DNA from: Mycolicibacterium sp. CBMA 226
Lineage (GTDB): Bacteria; Actinomycetota; Actinomycetes; Mycobacteriales; Mycobacteriaceae
Assembly (NCBI RefSeq): GCF_009729075.1
Contig: NZ_VTGY01000003.1
Location: 124,001-188,000 of the forward strand
DNA: 64,000 bases
Direction of reading: 5' to 3'
Shown: positions 1-8,980 of the stretch, one piece after another
How the letters are laid out: each line of letters begins with the position of its first letter
Position numbering within the stretch: position 1 is the first letter of the stretch
The notes under the pieces: generated by a model
What the model saw: only the letters and a program-made list of their open reading frames with translations
The model's database searches: none
What the model was told of the DNA's origin: nothing
Made by a program: the position numbers and the translations under genes

Positions 1-1
1 C

Positions 2-151
2 GTGCCCACCGAGCACATCCAGGCCCGCGGCCACACGCACCTGTCGACAACGATGGTCGACCTCGTCGTGTCCGGTGAGCCCATCCGCGCCCGGATGGCC
101 GCGGCGCTGCGTGGCTTCCTGGCTACTCAGCCTTCTTCGCTTCAGGCTTGA
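2..151 (+). CDS. C-terminal fragment of an unidentified protein (5' end outside window)
   Basis: An open frame enters from the left edge and stops with TGA at 149-151, giving the last 49 residues of a protein. It contains GHTHLSTT followed by a helix-like [13 protein letters not shown] end. A His-containing loop followed by a short terminal helix is how many alpha/beta hydrolases and secretory lipases end, but this is only a resemblance. It converges on aspS, overlapping its last 29 bases. Without the N-terminal part I cannot assign a function. Confidence 0.5.
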   Translation: MPTEHIQARGHTHLSTTMVDLVVSGEPIRARMAAALRGFLATQPSSLQA

Positions 152-1898
152 AGTCGATACCCGACTCCTTGCGCTGTTGCGGAGTGATCGGTGCCGGCGC
201 GTCGGTCAACGGGTCGACGCCGCCGCCGGACTTCGGGAACGCGATGACGTCGCGGATCGAATCCACACCCGCCAGCAGCGCGGTGATGCGGTCCCAGCCG
301 AAAGCCAGACCGCCGTGGGGCGGGGCACCAAAAGTGAAGGCGTCCAACAGGAATCCGAACTTGTCCTGCGCTTCGTCGTGATCAATGCCCATCATCGCGA
401 ACACGCGCTCCTGCACGTCGCGGCGGTGGATACGGATCGAGCCGCCGCCGATCTCGTTGCCGTTGCAGACGATGTCGTAAGCGTCGGCCATCGCCGCGCC
501 CGGGTCGGCGTCGAAGGTTGCGATCGAATCCGGCTGCGGCGAGGTGAACGCGTGGTGCACCGCGGTCCAGGCGCCGGAACCGACGGCGACGTCGCCCGAC
601 GCGGTGGCCGCATCGGCGGATTCGAACAGCGGCCAGTCGACCACCCAGGTGAACGCCCAGGCGTTCGGATCGATCAGGTCGAGGCGCTTGGCGATCTCGA
701 TGCGCGTCGCGCCCAGCAGGGCACGGGCGCCCTTGGCCGGGCCGGCGGCGAAGAAGATGCAGTCCCCCACCTTGGCACCGACGTACTCGGCGAGGCCGGC
801 CCGCTCGGCGTCGGTGAGGTTCTTGGCCACCGGGCCGCCCAGCTCGCCGTCCTCACCCACCAGCACGTAGGCCAGGCCCTTGTGACCGCGCTGCTTGGCG
901 AACTCCTGCCAGCCGTCCAGTGTGCGGCGGGGCTGCGATGCGCCACCCGGCATGACGACCGCCCCGACGTACGGCGCCTGGAACACCCGGAACGGGGTGT
1001 CCTTGAAGTAGTCAGTGCATTCGACGAGTTCGACGGCGAAACGCAGGTCCGGCTTGTCCGAACCGAAGCGGCGCATGGCCTCGTCGTAGCTGATGCGCGG
1101 CAGCGGCAGCGACAGGTCGACGCCGATCAGCTTCCACAGCGCCGCCAGCACCTCTTCGGCCACGCCGATCACGTCGTCGGCGTTGACGAAGCTCATCTCG
1201 AGGTCCAGCTGGGTGAACTCGGGCTGGCGGTCGGCGCGGAAATCCTCGTCGCGGTAGCAGCGGGCGATCTGGTAGTAGCGCTCCATGCCGGCGACCATGA
1301 GCAGCTGCTTGAAGAGCTGCGGGCTCTGCGGCAGCGCGTAGAACGAACCCGGCTGCAGGCGCGCGGGTACCAGGAAGTCGCGAGCGCCTTCAGGGGTCGA
1401 CCGCGTCATGGTCGGGGTCTCGATCTCCACGAAGTCGTGCTTGTCGAGCACGGCACGGGCCGCGGCATTGACCTTGGAGCGCAACCGAATTGCGTTGCCC
1501 GGGCCTTCCCGGCGCAGGTCCAGGTAGCGGTACTTGAGGCGGGCTTCCTCGCCCGGGGCCTCGTCGAGCTGGAACGGCAGCGGCGCGCTCTCGGACAGCA
1601 CTTCCAGCGTGGTCGCGTTGACCTCGATGTCACCGGTCGCGATGTCCTTGTTGGCGTTGCCTTCCGGCCGCACCTCGACGATGCCGGTCACCAGGACACA
1701 GAACTCGGCGCGCAGCCGGTGGGCCTGCTCGAGAACGGCAGCGTCGCGGAACACCACCTGCGAGACCCCGGAAGCGTCACGCAGGTCGATGAAGATGACG
1801 CCACCGTGGTCGCGCCGGCGCGCCACCCATCCGGCGAGGGTCACCGTCTGACCGGCATCGGTGGACCGCAACGAACCGGCGGCGTGGCTGCGCAACAC
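123..1898 (-). CDS. aspS: Aspartate--tRNA(Asp/Asn) ligase
   Basis: Class II aminoacyl-tRNA synthetase charging tRNA-Asp in the cytoplasm; mycobacterial AspS is generally non-discriminating and also makes Asp-tRNA-Asn for GatCAB. The 591 residues have the expected order: N-terminal OB-fold anticodon domain (about 1-110), class II motif 2 with [14 protein letters not shown] (about 220), a bacterial GAD insertion, and motif 3 GLAFGWDRI near the C-terminus. The start is GTG at 1898, preceded by a GGAGA ribosome site. It is followed divergently by the ketopantoate-reductase-like gene, the same pair as Rv2572c/Rv2573 in M. tuberculosis. Length and motifs are normal for the family. Confidence 0.98.
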   Translation of the reverse strand: MLRSHAAGSLRSTDAGQTVTLAGWVARRRDHGGVIFIDLRDASGVSQVVFRDAAVLEQAHRLRAEFCVLVTGIVEVRPEGNANKDIATGDIEVNATTLEVLSESAPLPFQLDEAPGEEARLKYRYLDLRREGPGNAIRLRSKVNAAARAVLDKHDFVEIETPTMTRSTPEGARDFLVPARLQPGSFYALPQSPQLFKQLLMVAGMERYYQIARCYRDEDFRADRQPEFTQLDLEMSFVNADDVIGVAEEVLAALWKLIGVDLSLPLPRISYDEAMRRFGSDKPDLRFAVELVECTDYFKDTPFRVFQAPYVGAVVMPGGASQPRRTLDGWQEFAKQRGHKGLAYVLVGEDGELGGPVAKNLTDAERAGLAEYVGAKVGDCIFFAAGPAKGARALLGATRIEIAKRLDLIDPNAWAFTWVVDWPLFESADAATASGDVAVGSGAWTAVHHAFTSPQPDSIATFDADPGAAMADAYDIVCNGNEIGGGSIRIHRRDVQERVFAMMGIDHDEAQDKFGFLLDAFTFGAPPHGGLAFGWDRITALLAGVDSIRDVIAFPKSGGGVDPLTDAPAPITPQQRKESGIDFKPEAKKAE

Positions 1899-1959
1899 GA
1901 AAATCTCCTCTGACGTCTGAATCGACCGCTAAGTCTAAAGGGGCGCCTCGACCGGTATT

Positions 1960-2850
1960 TTGGCGACAGTGAGCTTTGCCCTCGTAGGACCTGGTGCCAT
2001 CGGATCAACGATCGCCGCGCTGCTGTACGCGGCGGGCCGCGAGGTGGTCCTGTGTGGACGGACGCCGCGCGACTCGATCGAGGTGCGAGCGGACGGCCGC
2101 GCGCCCATCGTCGTACCCGGTCCGGTGCGCACCGACCCCGACACCGTCGCCGGACCGGTCGACGTGGTGCTACTGGCGGTCAAGGACACCCAGTACGCCG
2201 CGTCCGCTCGATGGCTGACCCGCTTGTGCGGACCGGACACCGTTGTCTGCGCGCTCCAGAACGGTGTCGAGCAGGCCGACCGACTGCACCCTTACTGCCC
2301 CGAATCTGCCGTCGTACCTGCGGCGATCTGGATCGCCGCGGAGACGCAGCCAGAGGGTTGGGTGCAGGTGCGGAGCGTTCCACGGCTGGTGCTGCCCGAG
2401 GCTGCCGCCGCGACCCGACTGGCGGCGGCGATGGACGGCAGCGGGATCGACGTCGAACTCGATCCGGACTTCGTCAGTGCGGCGTGGCGCAAGCTGTTGG
2501 TCAACGCCGTGGTCGGCTTCATGGTGCTGTCCGGCCGCCGCTCCGGCATGTTCCGGCGCGACGATGTCGCTGCGTTGGCCCGCGAGTACCTGGCTGAATG
2601 CCTCGCAGTCGCCCGCGCCGAGGGTGCGACGCTGCCCGATGGCGTGGTCGACGAGATCGCCGACATGCTCGAGCAGGCGCCCACGGACATGGCGACCTCG
2701 ATGCTGATCGACCGCGAAGCGCGCCGCCCACTGGAATGGGACATCCGCAACGGGGTGATCCAGCGCAAGGGCGCGGCGCACGGCATCGCCACCCCGATCA
2801 GTGACGTGCTGGTACCACTGCTGGCGGCGGCGAGCGACGGCCCCGGTTAA
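1960..2850 (+). CDS. Ketopantoate reductase family protein (Rv2573-like)
   Basis: NADPH-dependent dehydrogenase of the PanE/ApbA family, which reduces 2-dehydropantoate to pantoate for coenzyme A synthesis. The N-terminal Rossmann motif GPGAIG (residues about 9-14) and the C-terminal helical PanE_C region with [12 protein letters not shown] are visible in 296 residues. The chosen start is TTG at 1960; a GTG at 1969 would shorten the protein by three residues. It lies divergent from aspS as in other mycobacteria. Mycobacteria often carry several PanE-like paralogues, so the true substrate is unproven and I do not give the panE symbol. Confidence 0.85.
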   Translation: MATVSFALVGPGAIGSTIAALLYAAGREVVLCGRTPRDSIEVRADGRAPIVVPGPVRTDPDTVAGPVDVVLLAVKDTQYAASARWLTRLCGPDTVVCALQNGVEQADRLHPYCPESAVVPAAIWIAAETQPEGWVQVRSVPRLVLPEAAAATRLAAAMDGSGIDVELDPDFVSAAWRKLLVNAVVGFMVLSGRRSGMFRRDDVAALAREYLAECLAVARAEGATLPDGVVDEIADMLEQAPTDMATSMLIDREARRPLEWDIRNGVIQRKGAAHGIATPISDVLVPLLAAASDGPG

Positions 2851-3476
2851 CCCAGCAGCCGGCGCACCTCGGTGTCGCTGACCTGATCGAAATCGCCGTA
2901 GGACTCCCCGACGGCCGCAAAAGGCGTCGGCAGGTCGGCGCAGACCACGTCGTCCACCATTCCCATCAGCTGACGGCACGCCGATTCGGTGCCCACCGGG
3001 ACCGCCACCACCAACTTCCGCGGACCGCGTTCCCGCACAACTTCGGCGGCAACGCGCATGCTGGCGCCGGTGGCCATGCCGTCGTCGACGAGGATGACGG
3101 TGCGGCCCGTCACGTTCGCCGGCGGCCGCCCCTGGCGGTAGTCGGTTTCGCGCCGCACCAACTCGCGCCCCTCGGCCTCGGCGACCTCGGCGAGAGTCCG
3201 CTGCGAAATGCGCAGTGGCCCAACCACATCCTGATTGACGACGACGTGACCGCCGCCGCCGAGTGCGCCCATGGCGTACTCCTCGTGACCGGGGACGCCC
3301 AGCTTGCGGATGATCAGTGCGTCCAGCGGTGCGTCGAGAGCGGCGGCGATTTCCGCGGCGACGGGGACGCCACCACGGGCCAGGCCGAGCACGACGACGT
3401 CTCGCCTGCCGCGGTACGCCGTCAGCAGACCGGCCAATACGCGCCCCGCTTCTGAACGATCACGAAAGACGCGCCT
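2847..3476 (-). CDS. Phosphoribosyltransferase (start codon unresolved)
   Basis: Type I phosphoribosyltransferase-like protein binding PRPP; exact substrate unknown. The family-like part begins at [12 protein letters not shown] and includes the PRPP motif [13 protein letters not shown] and [19 protein letters not shown]. The frame stays open upstream to 3716, but that extension would run antisense through the signal-peptide gene at 3579 and looks non-protein. No ATG or GTG lies in frame near the expected N-terminus. A TTG at 3437 would remove the conserved FRDRSEAGR segment, and an ATG at 3484 is one frame off. Either an unusual start or a frameshift is present; the coordinates given cover the recognisable part. 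It converges on the Rv2573-like gene with 4 bases overlap. Confidence 0.75.
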   Translation of the reverse strand, partial: RRVFRDRSEAGRVLAGLLTAYRGRRDVVVLGLARGGVPVAAEIAAALDAPLDALIIRKLGVPGHEEYAMGALGGGGHVVVNQDVVGPLRISQRTLAEVAEAEGRELVRRETDYRQGRPPANVTGRTVILVDDGMATGASMRVAAEVVRERGPRKLVVAVPVGTESACRQLMGMVDDVVCADLPTPFAAVGESYGDFDQVSDTEVRRLLG

Positions 3477-3578
3477 CGATGCATGGTTTCGCGTAGTTCC
3501 GATCCTATTCCCATCAGGGCTTTTGAGTGGTAATCCGTAATTGACACAGCAACCCAGAAATAGGTCGAGGAGGAAAAA

Positions 3579-4043
3579 GTGAAGATCACCGGAACAGCCG
3601 TTGCGGCTCTCGCAGCGGTCGGCATCCTCAGTGCACCGATCGCGTCGGCCGGCTATCCACTCGTCGGCAAGCTCGGCAGCGAGATGACGATGACCGACAG
3701 CGTCGGTCAGGTCCAATTCAGCTGGAAGGTCAGCGACCTCAAGCCGAGTTCTGATGTCATGCCGGGCTATCCGGTCGCCGGAAAGCTCTGGGAAGCCACG
3801 GCCACCGTCCGCGCGCTGCGCGGCCCCGTGACCCCCGGTGTCTCACAGTTCAATGCCGTCGCGCCGAACCAGGCCGCCTACCGCGTGCTGTGGATGGTCG
3901 CCAGCCCCGTCAACATCAGTGGCGCGACCATCCCGCAGGGCGGACAGGCGACGGGCAAGATTCACTTCGACGTCACCGGCCCCGCACCGACGACCGTGAC
4001 GATGAACAACGGCATGGAAGACCTGATGGTCTGGACCCCGTGA
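3579..4043 (+). CDS. MPT63-like secreted immunogenic protein (DUF1942)
   Basis: Small exported protein of the MPT63/MPB63 family, an immunoglobulin-like beta-sandwich whose function is unknown. The 154 residues start with a Sec signal peptide (charged MKITG, hydrophobic [15 protein letters not shown], cleavage after ASA at about residue 24). The mature protein begins [16 protein letters not shown] and keeps family hallmarks [30 protein letters not shown] and [11 protein letters not shown]. The start is GTG at 3579 behind a strong AGGAGGAAAA ribosome site. A 12-bp-arm hairpin follows the stop. It stands alone in its orientation here. Confidence 0.93.
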   Translation: MKITGTAVAALAAVGILSAPIASAGYPLVGKLGSEMTMTDSVGQVQFSWKVSDLKPSSDVMPGYPVAGKLWEATATVRALRGPVTPGVSQFNAVAPNQAAYRVLWMVASPVNISGATIPQGGQATGKIHFDVTGPAPTTVTMNNGMEDLMVWTP

Positions 4044-4046
4044 TTC

Positions 4047-4075
4047 AGTAGACACCCTGCTCTAGGGTGTCTACT
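4047..4075 (+). terminator. Perfect 12-bp-arm inverted repeat between MPT63-like and SRPBCC genes
   Basis: Arms AGTAGACACCCT (4047-4058) and AGGGTGTCTACT (4064-4075) are exact reverse complements with a GCTCT loop. The repeat begins 4 bases after the upstream stop and ends one base before the downstream ATG. It has no T-tract, so it could be a terminator, an operator, or a hairpin hiding the only ribosome-site-like AGGG of the next gene. Confidence 0.6.
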
Positions 4076-4076
4076 C

Positions 4077-4577
4077 ATGAAGACCTACCAGTGTGAGCCG
4101 GTCGGCGTCGACTTCATCGACAGCGCACCGTTCCGCTTCGTCAGCAAAGTCGATCTGGCGATCAAGCCGGAGCAGCTGTTCGAGGTCTTCTCGGATGAGA
4201 CATCCTGGCCGCGCTGGGCGACGTTGATCACCAACGTGGAGTGGACCAGCCCGAAACCGTACGGCGTGGGCACCACCCGCACGGTGACGATGCGCGGCCA
4301 CATCGTCGGCGACGAGGAGTTCATCGGCTGGGAACCGTTCTCCTACATGGCGTTCCGATTCAACACCAGCACGTCGAACATGCTCTCGGCCTTCGCCGAG
4401 GGTTACACCGTCGAGGAAACCGCGGACGGTTGTCACCTGACTTGGGTGATGGCCATGAAGCCCAAGGGCATTGCCGGTGAGCTGGGCATGCGGGCCGGCC
4501 GCCCGGTGATGGCGTGGCTGTTCCAGCGGTTCCTGCACAACCTGCGGCGCTACACCAACGAGCGTTACGGCGCGTAG
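4077..4577 (+). CDS. SRPBCC (START-like) family protein, Rv2574 position
   Basis: Predicted cytoplasmic ligand-binding or cyclase-like protein of the SRPBCC superfamily, 166 residues. The N-terminal half has the family's KVDLAIKPEQLFEVFSDETSWPRWATLITNVEW strand-helix pattern (here split across residues 23-55), and the C-terminal long helix GMRAGRPVMAWLFQRFLHNLRRY closes the hydrophobic pocket. Ligand unknown. Its position between the Rv2573-like and Rv2575-like genes matches Rv2574. ATG at 4077 is immediately preceded by the inverted repeat, so translation or transcription may be controlled there. Its 3' end overlaps the convergent carboxylesterase by 13 bases. Confidence 0.8.
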   Translation: MKTYQCEPVGVDFIDSAPFRFVSKVDLAIKPEQLFEVFSDETSWPRWATLITNVEWTSPKPYGVGTTRTVTMRGHIVGDEEFIGWEPFSYMAFRFNTSTSNMLSAFAEGYTVEETADGCHLTWVMAMKPKGIAGELGMRAGRPVMAWLFQRFLHNLRRYTNERYGA

Positions 4578-6091
4578 AGCCCCTCCCAGACCGCTCGGCG
4601 CACCTGGTCCGGGTCGTCGATGGTCTCGTCGCGCATCGAGCCGATGACCCTGGTGGCCCGACGGACGGTGTCGTACGCCGGCCAATCCGCCATGCCGTCG
4701 GTCTTCGTCGCGAAATCCAGCCAGGTGCGTTGCATGCGCCGGCCCACTGACGGCTGCACCTGACGGCCGAGCGGATGCAATATCCGGCCCAGATACGAGC
4801 CATAGCTGTGCTGGATGTGCACGATCTCGCTGCCGTGCGTCGCGCCGAGGCCCAGCACCTTCAGCGTCCAGGTGGTGTGGTCGAACCGGTAGACGTGCGT
4901 CGGGGCGTGCCCACTGTAGGCATCCGCGAACGCCCACGTCGGGGCGCCGAACATGACGTCGGAGCCGATCGCGATCAGCGCCCGGCGCCGTGGATAGCTC
5001 GGATAAGCCTGCAGCACAGCATCTTTGGCATCCGGTGCGGTGCGCGCGAAATAGTCGTCGACCAGTGGCACGGTGGTGGGCAGCATCGGCGGCCTGCCCC
5101 AGGCGAACATCGACGCCTCGCGGCTGTTGGTGCCGACGATCAGGGGCACCTTCGTTACGGCCCCGGCCCGCGCTGCCGGCACGGGGTGCGCCGGCAGCAG
5201 GTCGACGCCGTAGGTCAGCCCGTAGGCCAGCTTGGGACTGTTGGCCGCGCTCTCGCCCTGCAACTGCCCGGCGGCGCGGCGCAGCTGACGCTGTGGCAGT
5301 GCGGCGATTTCGTCAACGGGGACGTCCAGGCGACGCACGAACTGGTGCGCCTGGCGGGCCCGGGTCTCACGGTCGGCGATCAGCGGCAGCGCCGGGCTCT
5401 GCGCGATGGCCCGGCCGAACAGGCCGTCGGCCGCGGGGCTGGCGAGCAGTGCCAGCACCGATGTCGCGCCCGCGGATTCGCCGAAGACGGTGACCTGGTC
5501 GGGATCGCCACCGAAGGCGGCGATGTTGTCGCGCACCCATTGCAGTGCCGCGATCTGGTCGCGCAGGCAGAGATTGTCGTCGAATCCCGGGCCGAGATCG
5601 CTCAGTTCGAAGCCGCCGAACACCCCGAGCCGGTAGGTGACGTTGACGACCACGACGTTGCCGTTGGCCGCCAGCCGGGACCCGTTGTACAGCTGCAGCT
5701 GGCCGGCCCCGAACACGAACGCGCCGCCGGGTATCCACACCATCACCGGCAGTGCGCCCGTGACGTGGGGCGACCACACCGTCACGGTCAGGCAGGCCTC
5801 ATCACGCATCTTGGGATCGTCGCGTCCGCCACCGACGAACGACTTGCCCTGGGGCGGAATGGGTCCGTGATCGATGGCGTCCCTGGTGTCAGACCACGGT
5901 ATCAGCGGTTGCGGCGCGCGGAACCGCAACGGCCCGATGGGCTGCTCGGCGTAACCCACGCCACGCCAGACGTGCACACTGCCCTCGGTGGTGCCCCGGA
6001 GGGCGCCTGCGACGGTGTGAACGATGGTCGAACGGTCGATGGTTTCGGGCTGGACGGCCACACCCGAAATCCTAGTGTGGAAAGCTGACAT
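4565..6091 (-). CDS. Type-B carboxylesterase/lipase
   Basis: Alpha/beta-hydrolase of the carboxylesterase type-B family, 508 residues, hydrolysing esters of unknown identity. The nucleophile elbow FGESAGA lies near residue 205, the oxyanion motif GGAFVFGAG near 122, and LCLRDQIAALQWVRDNIAAFGGDPDQ is the typical type-B segment. The catalytic His is likely in GATHGSEI (about 410). No signal peptide is evident, so it is probably cytoplasmic. It starts 29 bases from the divergent metallopeptidase start, so the two share one short promoter region. It breaks the otherwise backbone-like order here. Confidence 0.9.
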   Translation of the reverse strand: MSAFHTRISGVAVQPETIDRSTIVHTVAGALRGTTEGSVHVWRGVGYAEQPIGPLRFRAPQPLIPWSDTRDAIDHGPIPPQGKSFVGGGRDDPKMRDEACLTVTVWSPHVTGALPVMVWIPGGAFVFGAGQLQLYNGSRLAANGNVVVVNVTYRLGVFGGFELSDLGPGFDDNLCLRDQIAALQWVRDNIAAFGGDPDQVTVFGESAGATSVLALLASPAADGLFGRAIAQSPALPLIADRETRARQAHQFVRRLDVPVDEIAALPQRQLRRAAGQLQGESAANSPKLAYGLTYGVDLLPAHPVPAARAGAVTKVPLIVGTNSREASMFAWGRPPMLPTTVPLVDDYFARTAPDAKDAVLQAYPSYPRRRALIAIGSDVMFGAPTWAFADAYSGHAPTHVYRFDHTTWTLKVLGLGATHGSEIVHIQHSYGSYLGRILHPLGRQVQPSVGRRMQRTWLDFATKTDGMADWPAYDTVRRATRVIGSMRDETIDDPDQVRRAVWEGLYAP

Positions 6092-6120
6092 CCTGTCGTA
6101 TTCGAGGCCCGGACGGAGCG

Positions 6121-7014
6121 GTGATGACCTTCAACGAAGGTATGCAGATCGACACGAGCAACACGTCGACCAGCGGGGGTGGCGGCTTCGGCGGCCGGGG
6201 TATCGCGATCGGCGGCGGTATGGGTGGCCTGGTGATCGTGGTGGTCGCGATGTTCCTCGGAGTGGATCCGAGTTCGATCCTGGGCCAGCAGAACCAGGCG
6301 CCGCAGTCCAGTCAGGGCTCCAGCGCCTACGACCTGAGCAAGTGCAAGACCGGCGCGGACGCCAACAAGTACCTGGAGTGCCGCATCGTGGCCACCGGCA
6401 ACTCGGTGGACGGAGTGTGGTCGCAGCTGTTGAAGGGCTACACGCCGCCGAAGATTCGGCTTTTCCGGGGGCAGGTCAGTACCGCGTGTGGCCCCGCCGA
6501 CACCTCGGTGGGTCCGTTCTACTGCCCGGGCGACAAGACCGCGTACTTCGACACCAGCTTCTTCCAGACGCTGGTCGACCAATTCGGTTCCAGCGGTGGA
6601 CCTTTGGCCCAGGAGTACGTGGTGGCGCACGAGTTCGGCCATCATGTACAGGACCTGCTCGGTGACATCGGCAAGGGGCAGCGGGGACCTAAGGGCGCCG
6701 AGGGCAATGGCGTGCGCACCGAACTACAGGCCGACTGCTACGCCGGCGTGTGGGCGCACTACGCGTCGACGGTCAAGCAGAAGAGTACCGGCGTCCCGTT
6801 CTTGCAACCATTGAGCGACAAGGACATTGCTGACGCCTTGTCGGCCGCCTCATCGGTCGGTGACGATCGCATCCAGAAACAGGCCACCGGTCGCGTCAAT
6901 CCGGAGACGTGGACGCACGGATCGTCGGCCGAACGGCAGAAGTGGTTCACCACCGGCTACCAGACCGGCGACCCCAAGCAGTGCGACACGTTCAACGCAC
7001 CTGAGCTCGGTTAA
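6121..7014 (+). CDS. YpfJ-type neutral zinc metallopeptidase (Rv2575-like), membrane-anchored
   Basis: Putative metalloprotease of the YpfJ/neutral zinc metallopeptidase family, 297 residues. A glycine-rich cytoplasmic N-terminus (STSGGGGFGGRG) is followed by one membrane segment at about 38-55 (GLVIVVVAMFLGV) and an extracytoplasmic catalytic domain. The zinc motif HEFGHH lies at about 170 and a third ligand is probable in ELQADCYAGVWAHYA. Cys pairs (CKTG, CR, CGPAD, YCPGD) suggest disulfides in an exported domain. The start is GTG at 6121 followed directly by ATG. It matches Rv2575 in family and position. Substrates are unknown. Confidence 0.9.
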   Translation: MMTFNEGMQIDTSNTSTSGGGGFGGRGIAIGGGMGGLVIVVVAMFLGVDPSSILGQQNQAPQSSQGSSAYDLSKCKTGADANKYLECRIVATGNSVDGVWSQLLKGYTPPKIRLFRGQVSTACGPADTSVGPFYCPGDKTAYFDTSFFQTLVDQFGSSGGPLAQEYVVAHEFGHHVQDLLGDIGKGQRGPKGAEGNGVRTELQADCYAGVWAHYASTVKQKSTGVPFLQPLSDKDIADALSAASSVGDDRIQKQATGRVNPETWTHGSSAERQKWFTTGYQTGDPKQCDTFNAPELG

Positions 7015-8282
7015 GCCGCGGGGTTGACGCGCGCGATGTGAACATCGCGGGTGAAAATGCGCAACCCTTCGGGTGTCGGTGGCGCGGTCGAGGTGTAGAC
7101 CGCTCCCGATGGCGTGGTCAGCGCGATCGTGTGCCGGCCGTACCGGTCATAACTGGCCGCCGCCTGCCAGCCGGGTTCCTCTTTGACGTAATTGCAGTGC
7201 TCGCACAGCCCGTCCCCGTTGTGCGCACTCGTCGGCCCACGCTTGGCATGCGGCGTGATGTGGTCGGTGTGCCGAATCCGCGCGTTGCAGTACGGGGTCC
7301 GGCAGATCTGGTCCCGCAAGCCGATGAACGTCGCGAGCGCTTTCGGAAACGCCCGCGCCGTCGACTCCATCGCCACGAGTTTGTTGGTGCCCGGCTGGGC
7401 GTAGAGGCGCCGCAACGCTGCCCCCACCTTCTCATCGGCCGCCGCGGCCAGCACCAGGTCGCGGGCCAGCACCGCCGGAATCGGCCCATAACCGTCCAAC
7501 TGCGCGGGCTGCTCACCCCCGGTCAGCAGGGTCTCATCCGAGAGGACCAGATTGACCGTCACCGGCACCGGCGACCCGACCGGATCGCGACCCGTGACCC
7601 GCTCCACCACAACGTCAGCCATGACCTGCGGGCGACTTCGCTCCGAACCCGCCGCCACGACCGACGCGGCCTCGCGTGAGAGCGTCTGCCGCACCAGCTG
7701 GCCCGGCGCGGCCGGCAGCCGCACCGTGATCGACATCATGCCGTCACGGGCCACCCGGAACCGCACATGCCGCGTGGCCCGCGCCCGCGTCATCTTCTCC
7801 ACCACGGTCTGCTGATCCAACTCATAGGCGATCCGCGCGGCCTCCGCCGACACCTCGGCGTTCCCCAAACCCGCCAACGCGGCCGGATCCCCACACAGCT
7901 CGACATCCAAGAGCCGGCGATCCAGCGACGACAGGCACGCCGCCTCCTTGGTGATCAACTCCGCCCGATGCTCCGACAGGCGCCCGGCCGCCAACGCCGC
8001 CAGCGTGCACGGCATGTCCGCCACCAGAATTCGGGCCATCGCCATCAACCGCTCACCCCGATGCGGAGACTCACCCCGCGCCAAACCGACCTCCGACCCC
8101 AACCCCGCGCGCGACACTCGCGGCCCACCCGCGCGCGCCGCGTCCATCCGCCGGGCCTCTAACGCGGCCGCCAGTCGCGCCTGCTCGGCCGCCGCAACCG
8201 ACTTCGCCCGCTCGAGCTCAGCCATACGACCCAACAACGCCGCCTCATCGGCGTCAGGGCCGACCACCAAAACTTCGCTCAT
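7011..8282 (-). CDS. DUF222 / HNH endonuclease domain protein (13E12 repeat family)
   Basis: Member of the actinobacterial 13E12 family: an N-terminal helical DUF222 region (about 20-320) and a C-terminal HNH nuclease fold with YCNARIRHTDHITPHAKRG and LCEHCNYVKE, zinc-binding Cys pairs included. Function is not established; many copies occur in mycobacterial genomes and several are DNA-damage induced. I choose ATG at 8282 (MSEVLVVG) because a near-match LexA box sits exactly on the start codon, as in other family members; the frame continues upstream to 8465 without plausible protein. It overlaps the convergent metallopeptidase stop by 4 bases. About 423 residues. Confidence 0.88.
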   Translation of the reverse strand: MSEVLVVGPDADEAALLGRMAELERAKSVAAAEQARLAAALEARRMDAARAGGPRVSRAGLGSEVGLARGESPHRGERLMAMARILVADMPCTLAALAAGRLSEHRAELITKEAACLSSLDRRLLDVELCGDPAALAGLGNAEVSAEAARIAYELDQQTVVEKMTRARATRHVRFRVARDGMMSITVRLPAAPGQLVRQTLSREAASVVAAGSERSRPQVMADVVVERVTGRDPVGSPVPVTVNLVLSDETLLTGGEQPAQLDGYGPIPAVLARDLVLAAAADEKVGAALRRLYAQPGTNKLVAMESTARAFPKALATFIGLRDQICRTPYCNARIRHTDHITPHAKRGPTSAHNGDGLCEHCNYVKEEPGWQAAASYDRYGRHTIALTTPSGAVYTSTAPPTPEGLRIFTRDVHIARVNPAA

Positions 8283-8290
8283 ATGTTCGA
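8275..8290 (-). promoter_or_regulatory. Candidate LexA (SOS) box over DUF222/HNH start
   Basis: On the minus strand the site reads TCGAACATATGAGCGA. The first half TCGAAC is perfect against the mycobacterial LexA consensus TCGAAC-N4-GTTCGA; the second half matches 4 of 6. The ATG start codon lies inside the site. Inferred only from sequence. Confidence 0.55.
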
Positions 8291-8354
8291 ATATACCGAC
8301 ACCCACCGACAGGCGCCACCGCCAAAGTCGAGTTCGTCGATTCGTTGACCAGAT

Positions 8355-8371
8355 TGAACAAATTTCGTTAA
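8355..8371 (+). promoter_or_regulatory. Imperfect palindrome upstream of TetR gene, candidate operator
   Basis: TGAACAAA-T-TTCGTTAA, centre at 8363, arms match at 6 of 8 positions. It ends 4 bases before the GTG start of the TetR gene, where autorepression would be expected. Low information content, so only a candidate. Confidence 0.35.
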
Positions 8372-8374
8372 TGT

Positions 8375-8980
8375 GTGCAAATGCCCGCCAAGCCGCCGAC
8401 GCCCCGCACCATCTCGCCGGCACTACTCGAAGCCACTGCGGAAACACTCCATCGTTTGGGCCCAAGGCAATTCAGCCTCACCGCGGTCTCCGAAGCCGCC
8501 GGCGTCTCGCGCGGGACGATCTACAACGCACTGGGCGGTCGCGACCATGCGATCAGCGTGGCGTTGGACCACCTGGCCTCCAAGTTCGTCGACGGCATGG
8601 CCGCCGAGATCGACAAGCAGTCCACGCTGGCCGATCAGGTCGCGGCCGCCGCCGTCCTGATCTGCGCCCATCGACAGAACTCCCCGTCGGCGCCACAGAA
8701 GGGCATCAACGAGGGCATCGTCGTCCTGCTGCTGCGCAACATCGGCGAAGACCTGATGAAGCGCGCCGTCGAACTCTGGAAACCACGCGTCAAGGCGGCG
8801 CAACGCGACGGTGAGATCGGCGCCGGCGTCGACCCCGCCCGCGCGGGTGAATGGATCGTCCGCGTGCTGCTGAGTTTCGAACTGCTCCCGCCCATCGGCG
8901 TCAACCTCGACAACCCCCGCGCCATCCGGCGCTTCGTCACCGACCACATCATCAACGGACTCACCGGAGAGACAGCATGA
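8375..8980 (+). CDS. TetR/AcrR family transcriptional regulator
   Basis: DNA-binding repressor-type protein of 201 residues with an N-terminal helix-turn-helix: FSLTAVSEAAGVSRGTIYNALGGRDHAI at about 33-60. The C-terminal ligand domain is unassigned. Start is GTG 8375 (or ATG 8381, two codons later). Its stop overlaps the start of the flavin monooxygenase (ATGA at 8977-8980), so it is the first gene of a three-gene operon with the monooxygenase and SDR and probably controls it through the palindrome just upstream. Confidence 0.9.
   Translation: MQMPAKPPTPRTISPALLEATAETLHRLGPRQFSLTAVSEAAGVSRGTIYNALGGRDHAISVALDHLASKFVDGMAAEIDKQSTLADQVAAAAVLICAHRQNSPSAPQKGINEGIVVLLLRNIGEDLMKRAVELWKPRVKAAQRDGEIGAGVDPARAGEWIVRVLLSFELLPPIGVNLDNPRAIRRFVTDHIINGLTGETA

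Noticed and set aside
75..1913. Long open frame on the plus strand opposite aspS
   Set aside because: Composition is Arg/His/Val-rich antisense of a GC-rich synthetase gene with no domain; the minus strand encodes full-length AspS.
7011..8282. DUF222/HNH gene as a mobile element
   Set aside because: Although 13E12 sequences are repetitive in mycobacteria, there are no flanking repeats, transposase or integrase here; treated as an ordinary gene.
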